This document shows positions 57,201 to 64,000 of a stretch of 64,000 nt of DNA, piece by piece. Both the position numbers and the translations under genes were made by a program. Numbering within the stretch: position 1 is the first letter of the stretch; every line of letters begins with the position of its first letter. Below the pieces are notes generated by a model that had not been told where the DNA came from, ran no database searches, and saw only the letters and a program-made list of their open reading frames with translations. Source of the DNA: Euglena gracilis. Lineage: Eukaryota; Euglenida; Euglenophyceae; Euglenales. The stretch is taken from contig CP154954.1 in NCBI GenBank assembly GCA_039621445.1, positions 28,638,417 to 28,702,416 of the forward strand. Direction: 5' to 3'.

Positions 57201-60200
57201 GAAAAGGCCATTTTCAATGAAAATTTTCTGGGTCCCCCCGGCCCCCCCCCCCCCCCCCCGGGGTGTGCCTGCTAGGGGCAGGCACCCTCCCCCCCCCTGG
57301 TCAGTAAGCACAAGCATGATCCCAGGGAGCCAAAATGACTGACTGGCTTTCTGAAAAAAAGTGATTGACTGGAAGAGTGGAAGTGATCCCTCTAGGGGGG
57401 GGGAGTCGGAAGCAGGGCCATTTTTTTTTTTTAAGCCTGAGGAACTCTTCCTCTGGGTCCAGCCCAGCCAGGCTGTGACGCCCCTCTGCCCTCTGCTGAA
57501 ATAAAGTTGGGGCCAGCCCAGGCCCGACTGATAGTTTTGAGGAAAAAGGGTCGAGAATGGCCATGAGCACCCCCCCCCCCCCAGGAGGGACCCGTAGCCG
57601 CGCAGGCCGGCAGCCCCCCCCCCCAGGTCTGGGGCAACCAGCTCTCAGTTGGACTTCAGATCCAGGGTTTTTTTTCGTCTTGGACCCCCGGGGGGGGTAA
57701 GGTTAGGGTGGGTGGGTCTAGCCGAGCCCCCCCCCCCCCTGGGGGACCCCCGGGGATATACTTTTTGGCGCCGAAGGCGCCGCTATTTTTAGCATTTTCG
57801 CGATTTTTTTGCCATTTTCGGGGAAATGAGAGTAGGTCCCCCGGGACACCCCCCGGGGGCCGGCCCCCAGGGGATGGGTGGGTGGGGAACCCCCCTCCCC
57901 CCCAGTCTTAAATCAAACAATTGGCTGAGAACTCCCATGGCTTTCGGCGAGGGAACCTGAAACCTTTCATACTGGTTCTTTATTTTATTTATTTGCTCCA
58001 TCCTGCAGTTATGCAAACTCTTTCCATTATTCTTGAGCTGAATATCCAAGCACTTTTCTCCGGCACCTTCCTTGACCAGTGGCTCTGCACTTGTCCAGTG
58101 GTTTCCTTTTAGAAAACGTTTGCTACCTCAAACCAGAAACCAGAGAACCGGTCGACCATTTTCAAATCCCGCAACGCTTCATTTCCCTCGGTCCTCCAGG
58201 TCCAGCCGGGACCCCATCCAGCCGGCCCGCAAGACGCTGGAGGACCTCACCTTCTTCGTCAACTATGTGCGGCAGAGCCGCACGACGCGCCGCCGCCTCT
58301 CCCTACCCCCTGACGTCCTGTACCGGGACTTGTTGGCGTTGGTCTGCGAGAAGCTGAACCGTGACCCGAAGAAGCACCAAATCAAACTGGTCTATCTGCT
58401 GCGCAGGGTCTGGAAAACCCAACACCATTTTTATTATTTTTGAAGTCCCAATGCCGCATTTCTTGCTTGCATTCACTGGGAGAATGCCATTGTTTCTGTC
58501 TTTTTTTTTTTGAGTTGAATATGATCATATTGCTACTGTCTAGAGGGAGAAAATGACGTGTCTTTGATATAGCCCTTCCTTTTTTTTTTTTTACTGCACT
58601 CAAGTGTCTGGCCGGACACTGATGGCTGACCCTCCCCCCCCCTGGGGGTCTCAGGGCTGGAAATAGGCCCAAACTGGGGCTGAACCGGGCACCCCAAAAA
58701 ATCAACACCGCAAACTTGTCTAAAAAATCCGCCAATCGTGATACAAGTTGGCATTTGACCCAAAATTTGCCCTGGCCAGCCCAGTTCAGACGCAAAAAAA
58801 TTGTTGCCGTCCAGCCGACCCTTCAGGCGGCTGCAAAATAATCCAAACTCGTGGATGGGGGGAGGGGGGTCCAGGGATGGAAAAGGGCTGCTGGCCAGAA
58901 AAAGGCTGCTGGTTGGATGAACCCCCAAGGGGCGGGGTTAATCTTTTAATTAACCGTGATCTCAACCAAAATGGTGGTAAGAACACATCCGATACCCGCC
59001 CAATCGCCCCACACAAGTGGACCCCCTCCCTGGGTCATACCACTGGAACCCCTCCCCGGGGGGGGGGGGCAGAGCTTTCTGCTGCCATCTATCGAACGGG
59101 GTTTTCAACCCCGTTCGGCTCGAGTCTCAGGCCGGCCGTTGGCCAGCCCTCTTTCTGGGCAGCCCTTAAGGAGCGGTCCTTTTGTTAAAAAAAAACCCCA
59201 TTCCTTAAGAACCAGCAGCCTTTTCCATGTGGTTATTAAGCCACACTCTGATCAGGGCAAGGAGTTCTGTTTTAAGGACTTTTAGACCAAATCTCAGCGT
59301 TTTCAACCTTTTTTTTCCAAGGTGAGGCTTATTTTTAGGCTTATAACCCCTAACCCTAACCCTTAGGCGGCGCATCTCGCACTTAAGGGTTTTTTGGTCG
59401 ATTTGCGCATTTGCGCAAACCGACCATTTTTTTTCAATTTGGCGCCAGCGTTGCAAGGGGGAAGAGCACGAGGCGACAGGTGGACGACGAATCCGACAAA
59501 ATTTACATTTTTGGCCCCGGCGGTCCCACAAATTACGTGTTCTTGACAGTTTTTTTGTGGTCGGCATGCCACGAAAACCCCCGGACCTACCCCCCCACAA
59601 TTGGAAAAACAGCGACCAAAACACCAAAACCCCGGTACCGCCTCCCCCCTTTTTGTGCGATGCAGCTCTCCTCGCCGGTTGTTGGCGACCCGGCTCCCTC
59701 CGGGGGTTTTGGCGCACTTTTTTTTGTTTTTGCTGGCCTTGGAGTTGTGTTCTTGTGCGTTTGCCAGAGCGCAGGGAAGAAGCATGGGGGGTTAGGGTGG
59801 GTCCAATCACGCCGCCGGCCAAGAGCGCAGAAACGAAGGCGTGCCTGGGGATTTTGTGAAGGCCCGTGCAGGGTGAAGGGAAAGTGGTTTGAAGGGGAGG
59901 GAGGCGTCGCGAGTCCCCACCGAACTTGCAGTGGGGATTCGTCCGGCTAAATTGTGTAGCGCTGAAACGAGAGAGGGGATCACACAAATGGCACTGGAAT
60001 GACGTATTGCAGCCATGTTTTGAACAAATAAAGAGTGTCGATGTGCGCAATTTCGCACATCGACCATTGTGCAGTTCCCCCGAAGAACGGCCATAAATAC
60101 CCCAGAAGTCACACTTCTGAAATTGATGAGACAAATACCATGAGTTTGGGACAGAAGATGAGGTCGGTTTGCGCAAATGCGCACATCGACCACGTGTGTG

Positions 60201-63200
60201 CATTTGCGCAAACCGACCTCATGTTCATTTGTGAAAAGGGACGCGATCAAATATCATGGAACGTAAACGGACCTCACTGCCTTGAGCCTTTTGACACAAC
60301 AATAATTGGAAGAGCTTACAACGCAGCTTTGCTCCGAAAACAGACATAAATGCATTGAAAAGCACATGCACCAAGCTCCAGGTCGGAATGAAAAAAGTGG
60401 TCGGTTTGCGCAAATGCGCACATGGTCGGCGTTTACACACTTTCAAACACCGACCACGTGCATAAAGATGGACGTCGCCAGAGTGCAAAAATGGGCACAC
60501 CATGACGATGTGCGCATTTGCGCACACCGACCACAATAGTGATTTTATATAGCGCAATTCAAACACGACCCCAAACACCACCTGCAATGGCTCCTTCGGT
60601 GTGCAATTTACTCAGCTGCCAAACACTCTCCTCAACCATGGGGCTTTTTTTAGGGAAAAAAGTGACTAAGTGACAGGCCTAGGTCCATGTGGAGACCGTA
60701 GACCTCTAATAGGTGGCCCGCCGCTGGCACGTCGCCGGCACACGTGAAGCCGCGCCCTTGGGCATGGGGTGGCTTTCGAAAAATCCCACCACTTGCCCCC
60801 TGGTTTGTGTTTTGCTGCAACGGTGATGATAGGGGTTGCACTTAAGCTTTCACAAGGCCGTCATTAACCCCCCGGTTCAGCAGCAGCCACCGAGGTGGCA
60901 TTGTTGTCCCCCACAACTGGGACGGCAGATTGGGGAGGCGGGCATGCTGCTGGTCCATGGAAACAATGGAAAATCGGAGCGTCTTAAACGTGGCCACACA
61001 ACTTACTGTTTTGGAGGGAGAGAATATTTGATGTTTATCCCTGGTTGGGTTGCGTGAAAGTACTGCGACTCAGCACCCTGATATTGTGCACAAAAACTGG
61101 TGCGTTGCATGTTTTTTGAGGAGAAAACGAGGCATCATTGTGGTAAAAACAGAATAATGATTCCGGGTTGGGGAAACAGGAGGATTACACACATGTAATT
61201 TTGAATCTCTGGAAGTCGTTGTTTAAGAAATGTGTCCAGCAATCACCGGGGTTTACGTGTCATCAATTCCTCCTGTGCAACTCCCAAACTGATGACGCGA
61301 AAACGATCGGTTGTACAGGTTAGAGATAAGACGTGCAAAACTTGTGCTTGGAAAGAACAAATTTTCTCCTGTCATATAGTGTGTTCTACTGCGTGTTTCG
61401 CATAATATAAAAACCAAAATTTCGTCTCCACACAATGGCTTCAAAAGTTTTGCGTCCCTGATGGTCGGTGTGCGCAAGTGCGCACATCAACGGTTAAGGA
61501 TGAAGAGCACTCCATGATACGGAGGTCAAACAAAGGTATATTTCCAAGCCACCGTTCTTTGGTACACATTGCAACGGTACCCATTCAAAATCCTTGGACA
61601 AACTTTACTTCTGAAACCAAGAAAAGGCAGGACTTGTGTTTCATGTGGTATTATGTGGAGTATATTTCCCAAGTTTCACGTGGTCGGTTTGCGCAAATGC
61701 GCACATCAACCATTCACATATTTTCGCACACCAATCACATGTGTATTTTGTGTAAGTGGTTGATGTGCGCATTTGCGCACATCGACCACTTATCTATTTG
61801 TTGATGGTTGGTGTACGCATTTGCGCACATCGACCATCAACAAATGGCACAGAGGGTCGATGTGCGCAAATGCGCACACCAACCACCAACACAAAATACA
61901 CACGTGGTCGGTGTGTGCATTTGCGCACATCGACCCTCACTTCATAAAAATGTGTCATGTGAGTGTTCCATCGCTTGACACACGTTTCAATCCGTCTGAT
62001 GGCAGCAGAGTTCTGAAGTTTTTTTATGCCACAATCGTCGCCTAATTTACCATGACATCACGTTGTCCAAATGGTGGATAGTCGGCCCCCTTCAAACAGG
62101 TTTGCAACACCCAGTCAATTCAGGCAGCACGGACACACCAGTACCCATCGACGCAACAGCCAGGGTGTACAACCCACCTGTTTCACACACGACAACACCA
62201 ATCTGTCGCTCCCGACGCATCAGAAACGTTCGTTAGGATGATGGCTTGAAACCTTTGTGTTTCCTAACCTGTATTGTGAGGTGTGAACGTCATATATTGC
62301 TGTTTCACCAGGCACAGTCGGCGCTACAAGAGTTTCACAAAAAATGTCGATTTGCGCAATTGCGCACATCGACAAAGAAAAAACCCTTAAGTGCGAGATG
62401 CGCCGCCTAAGTAACCCCATCCATTCGTTGTTATTTATTATTTTTCCATAACCCTAACCCCATTCCAAACCCCAACCCTGACCTTATTCCTCACATCTAA
62501 CATGGTTCAGTTGGAATCGGGGCGAGTCCCACTTGTAACTGAGAAATGCCAAACCTTCACCCATTTTCTTGTGGATCTTTATTTGAATGTGCTGGAATTT
62601 TTGATAAGCGCCCGCCCACCTCCATATTTTTTTGGTGCTAGACTTTTTTTTTCAACTCACAAGTCAAGTCCGTCTGTCCAGCCCCCCCCCCCCCCCCCCC
62701 GCCGTAACCGATCCAGCATGGTTTCCATTTTCCTTGTCGTTGTTGTCCTTGTCGTTTTTTTGTTGCTGTCGCCGTTGCTCTTGGGGAAACGCCCTTGCCT
62801 CTTCAGGTCCTCGGCGGGGTGTACCGCACCAGCCTCTCAGACGGCAGCCTGCCCACGGAGAAGACCCTCACCACCCTGTACCATGGCCGGGCCCCCGCTG
62901 GGTCGGCATTCGATTCCGCCCGGAACAGTGGTCGCCGTGTCGGGTGCCGCGCAGCGTTGCCCCCCCATCTTTGGCGTTTATGGAGGCGGCGGCCTGTGGG
63001 CACATTTGCGGTTCACGAGTTCGCGCTGGAGCCGCTGGGGCCAGAAGCGGAGGAGGAGGAGGACGACGAGGTGGACGCTGCCCCGGAGGAGGACGACGGC
63101 CGAGGCGTACTGTACACGGAGTACGATGCCTCGAAGTACCAGGTGTTGTGTGTGTGTGCGTGTGTGTGTGCACACGTGTGCGTTTGCATCTGCTCACATG

Positions 63201-64000
63201 TGCCTGCCTGCATGTGCGTGCGTGCGTGGTGTGTGCATGCGCGCGCGTGTGTGTGGATTCAGATGCACATATATAGCGTTCATGTGTGCCTGTCGGTGTC
63301 TTTCTTAAGCCGGAGGGGACCTGGCAGGCTGGTAGAACCATCCCTTGATGCTGTTGGCGAACAGAATTGGGAAGCAGAGCCCCCCCCCCCTTAGTCAAGT
63401 TTCCGGGCTCAGTCAAGTTTCAAGCATTCCCTGGCTTGGATCTGTTGGTACCGGAACAACTCCCCGCCAGGTGTGAAAATGGTGCCAGAGGATGAAGAAG
63501 AACGTTGCAAAAAAGAATGAAAATAGCACAAGGAGCAACTTACTGAAGGTGGAAGCAGGATATTTGTACAAGGCAGCAGCTGTGTATGCAGCCGCACACT
63601 CAGCAAAACACACAACTCGAGACACACATGCACACACACACAAACACACGCAGACATGCAAACACACACACAAATGCACAAAAGAACACAATTTATCATC
63701 CACACCACACTGGCACATGCACACACACACACACACACTAACACACCCACGCACATAACCACCCACCTACCCACCCACACATCTGGGCGCACCCACGCAC
63801 CTACGCACCTACAAGATGTGTATGTACGCATGCACAAGAATGTAAGCTGGTACAGACCAATATTACACCTTCCCATGATGCTTGCTCTTCCCTTTGAGGG
63901 CCCAGAGTGTTTTTCTACAGGCAGCGATGATGTGAGCAGGCTCTGTGGCTGCGGGCCAGCAAGTTTCATCTCGTGTTTCAATTCTTCATTGCGTCTCGCC
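46593..64000 (+). CDS. SIN1/Avo1-like TORC2 subunit, 3' end outside the window
   Basis: SIN1 (MAPKAP1, Avo1) is a core subunit of TOR complex 2 and presents substrates such as AGC kinases. Exons at 55706-55942 and 56707-56813 join in frame to read [11 protein letters not shown]...[19 protein letters not shown] / [22 protein letters not shown]. This fits the CRIM (conserved region in the middle) pattern of a ubiquitin-like fold ending YRLR-AEDDG--DEDFPALDR---I--F. Exon 58200-58407 ([20 protein letters not shown]...) suits the Ras-binding-like domain that follows CRIM. 62807-63142 ends [11 protein letters not shown], perhaps the start of the PH domain. Upstream exons at 46960, 47396 and 48321 are linked by frame and intron signals only. 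Introns are a mix: nonconventional upstream, GT-AG downstream. The true 5' and 3' ends are not seen. Confidence 0.6.
46923..46959 (+). other. Possible 37-nt nonconventional intron
   Basis: Starts AGGCAGCC and ends GGGCTGCCCGA. CAG is at +4 and CTG at -8, and GGCAGCC can pair perfectly with GGCTGCC. Removing it joins the open frame before it to the frame used by the next exon. Confidence 0.4.
46960..47028 (+). CDS. SIN1-like gene, candidate exon
   Basis: 69 nt encoding [20 protein letters not shown] then AA, preceded by CTGCCCGA and followed by GGCCGG (CGG in place of CAG, as in UGDH intron 8). Phase is compatible with both neighbours. Confidence 0.45.
47396..47496 (+). CDS. SIN1-like gene, candidate exon
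   Basis: 101 nt encoding [20 protein letters not shown], then [13 protein letters not shown]. It is preceded by CTGGCCCA and followed by CGCCAG. G or C dominates third positions in this frame. Confidence 0.5.
48239..48265. repeat. Uninterrupted G run
   Basis: About 27 consecutive G. Similar runs of G or C occur at 27498-27541, 27905-27936 and 21459-21489. The exact length may be unreliable. Confidence 0.9.
48321..48456 (+). CDS. SIN1-like gene, candidate exon, Ser/Asp-rich
   Basis: 136 nt encoding [40 protein letters not shown] and RSLLS. It starts exactly after CTGCCGAA in phase 0 and ends before CTTCAG. CAGCCC of the preceding intron start pairs with GGGCTG of its end. Confidence 0.5.
49543..52465. 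mobile_element. CTTAGGCGGCG-ended region with GAAGCGG hairpin array
   Basis: CTTAGGCGGCGTAAATTGCC occurs at about 49543 and again, same orientation, at about 51450. Its first 11 bases equal the terminal bases of the 59362-62411 element. From 49685 to 52465 there are about a dozen dyads of the type GAAGCGGAA--CCGCTTC (for example 50827-50852, 51503-51528, 52441-52466). No inverted right end was found, so the element may be truncated or may be two overlapping insertions. Confidence 0.55.
51930..52440. mobile_element. GATATC/GCGG repeat family, copy 3
   Basis: Starts CAGGGGGGGGGG then ATTGATATC and ends GATATCAATTTCCCCCCCCT then G. GAGGAA flanks both ends. Same orientation and core as 3490-3928. 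Confidence 0.78.
52735..53065. repeat. ACTGACTGG palindrome family, double copy
   Basis: Two adjacent units of TGACTGACTGGTTTTT between long C and G tracts, with GGCGCCGAAGGCGCC between them and GGTCGGTAAGCAATTG at the right edge. Confidence 0.75.
53361..53665. repeat. GTC / ATC trinucleotide microsatellite
   Basis: About 300 bp of GTCGTC, ATCATC and GTTGTT blocks. The ORFs it creates on both strands (Asp/Asn, Thr, Met, Arg/His) are not genes. Confidence 0.95.
53806..54420. repeat. CATGGTTTAGG family, copy 3, interrupted
   Basis: TTCGACATAAGGAGGGCGCA, a GGTTTAGG block, then (after an ACTGACTGG copy at 53900-54150) CAAAATGGCACTTTTGGCCG and CGGCCCGGC as in 30635-31075. Confidence 0.6.
54858..54957 (+). 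CDS. SIN1-like gene, exon before CRIM
   Basis: Encodes [20 protein letters not shown] then [13 protein letters not shown]. The left border is CTGTTTCA(G), which fits both the CTG(-8) and a plain AG rule; the right border is GGACAG. Sliding one C between this exon and the next keeps the frame into [17 protein letters not shown]. Confidence 0.55.
54958..55705 (+). other. SIN1-like gene, nonconventional intron with MITE
   Basis: Starts GGACAG and ends CTGTGACC; ACAG and CTGT can pair. It contains the complete hAT-like element 55243-55645. Confidence 0.6.
55243..55645. mobile_element. hAT-like MITE, CAGGCATTTGCTTAAGG ends
   Basis: Inverted ends CAGGCATTTGCTTAAGG are perfect over 17 bp. Flanks are GTTTGGCC (55235-55242) and GTTTGGTC (55646-55653), a 7 of 8 match. 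The interior has CTAGCTAG-type dyads and facing C/G tracts. Confidence 0.88.
55706..55942 (+). CDS. SIN1-like gene, CRIM exon 1
   Basis: 79 codons: [77 protein letters not shown] and AE. Basic plan of a ubiquitin-like fold. It ends GAG before GTGTGCGG. Confidence 0.72.
55943..56706 (+). other. SIN1-like gene, conventional GT-AG intron
   Basis: Begins GTGTGCGG and ends CTTGCTGCAG. There is no CAG at +4. It joins ...RVAE to DDTGTIEED in phase 0, exactly where other SIN1 proteins read A-DDG--DED. Confidence 0.72.
56707..56813 (+). CDS. SIN1-like gene, CRIM exon 2
   Basis: [20 protein letters not shown], then [15 protein letters not shown]. The EED-PALD-N---- motif is the CRIM signature. The chosen end is the GT donor at 56814; nonconventional alternatives nearby (CTGCAG, CGGCAG) cannot be excluded. 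Confidence 0.72.
56814..58199 (+). other. SIN1-like gene, intron with a MITE
   Basis: GTGTCC ... CTCGGTCCTCCAG. Contains the hAT-like element 57033-57318, an ACTGACTGG copy (57330-57390) and a GGCGCCGAAGGCGCC palindrome at about 57769. Confidence 0.55.
57033..57318. mobile_element. hAT-like MITE, perfect TSD ATCCCAGG
   Basis: Starts CAGGCATGTGCTTAGTCGGG and ends TAAGCACAAGCATG (right end one base off CCTG). ATCCCAGG is duplicated exactly at 57025-57032 and 57319-57326. The interior (GGGGTGCCTGCCCCTAGC, CTGGCGCCGAAGGCGCC, CATTTTCAATGAAAATTTTC) matches 8117-8514 in inverted orientation. Confidence 0.87.
58200..58407 (+). CDS. SIN1-like gene, exon after CRIM
   Basis: Begins [20 protein letters not shown], then [40 protein letters not shown] and IKLVYLL. 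The [18 protein letters not shown]...IKLVYL pattern resembles a ubiquitin-like Ras-binding domain, expected here in SIN1. Acceptor CCTCCAG; donor AGG before GTCTGG, or CT before GCGCAG. Confidence 0.65.
58408..62806 (+). other. SIN1-like gene, 4.4-kb intron
   Basis: GTCTGG ... TTGCCTCTTCAG. It is dominated by the 3050-bp hairpin-array element at 59362-62411. A CCAGC/CTTAAG palindrome lies at 58600-59220. 62412-62806 holds CCCTAACCCC-like repeats and a pyrimidine-rich tail. Confidence 0.5.
59362..62411. mobile_element. 3050-bp TIR element with hairpin array
   Basis: Perfect 34-bp inverted ends starting CTTAGGCGGCGCATCTCGCA and ending in GGGTTTTTT. TAACC is duplicated on both sides (59357-59361, 62412-62416), inside telomere-like CCCTAA sequence. 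At least 12 copies of a dyad with consensus GGTCGGTGTGCGCAAATGCG-CACATCGACC are scattered inside, for example 59396-59425, 60037-60065, 60162-60191, 60399-60430, 60508-60533, 61463-61493, 61681-61712, 61758-61789, 61805-61835, 61856-61885, 61904-61934 and 62347-62373. The longest ORF (59205-60203, minus, 332 codons) runs out through the left end and shows no family features. No transposase was recognised. Confidence 0.85.
62807..63142 (+). CDS. SIN1-like gene, last exon seen
   Basis: 112 codons in phase 0 between TCTTCAG and the donor CAG|GTGTTG. Reads [20 protein letters not shown]...[20 protein letters not shown]..., [13 protein letters not shown]. It includes an acidic stretch; the end could open a PH domain. 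The middle (about 62900-63000) may hide a small intron. Confidence 0.55.
63143..64000 (+). other. Intron or flank to the window edge
   Basis: Starts with a GTGTGTGT-rich tract (63143-63260). CA-rich repeats lie at 63618-63780. No further exon is supported; the gene should continue to the right of the window. Confidence 0.4.

Noticed and set aside
59341-59361. Chromosome end suggested by CCCTAA repeats
   Set aside because: Only a few imperfect units, with ordinary sequence on both sides; more likely an interstitial telomere-like stretch that served as an insertion target.
59396-62373. CRISPR-like array (repeated dyads with different sequences between)
   Set aside because: Spacing is irregular (tens to hundreds of bases), the repeats vary and invert, there are no cas genes, and the locus is eukaryotic.

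Overview
This is nuclear DNA of a euglenid alga or a close relative; I cannot name the species. The main evidence is the gene on the minus strand at 4147-20494, an intact UDP-glucose 6-dehydrogenase (UGDH). I could reconstruct it as 13 exons that join into one 1440-nt frame (479 residues plus stop). Only one of its 12 introns is GT-AG. The others carry the pair of signals described for euglenid nonconventional introns: CAG at intron positions +4 to +6 and CTG at -8 to -6, with adjoining bases that pair the two intron ends. A pyrimidine tract plus CAG just before the ATG would suit spliced-leader trans-splicing, which is also a euglenid trait.

Layout. 1-4146: repeats downstream of UGDH. 4147-20494 (minus): UGDH, with introns from 166 bp to 4.7 kb packed with small terminal-inverted-repeat (TIR) elements. 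20.5-46 kb: mostly non-coding. It holds nested palindromic elements, a decayed hAT-like transposon with transposase remnants (22.8-24.0 kb), a non-LTR retrotransposon fragment (24.7-25.2 kb), hairpin arrays, a GGCCCGG minisatellite, long microsatellites and a few isolated exon-like islands on the plus strand. About 46.6 kb to the right edge (plus): a second intron-rich gene, cut by the window, whose middle exons encode a CRIM-like domain of the TORC2 subunit SIN1/Avo1/MAPKAP1. It mixes GT-AG and nonconventional introns.

The unifying observation is that the nonconventional introns look like hAT-type miniature elements. Their ends are CAGG...CCTG inverted repeats. The exon junction falls inside what would be an 8-bp target-site duplication (TSD), with 3 nt on the left and 5 nt on the right, so removal restores the original coding sequence. 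Two UGDH introns still match at 7 of 8 and 6 of 8 TSD positions. Five free-standing elements in the introns of both genes have the same kind of CAGG or CAG termini with 7/8 or 8/8 TSDs. A second system is a 3050-bp element at 59362-62411, with perfect 34-bp TIRs and a 5-bp TSD in telomere-like DNA, carrying at least a dozen copies of one hairpin. No rRNA, tRNA, CRISPR or prokaryotic-type gene was seen.
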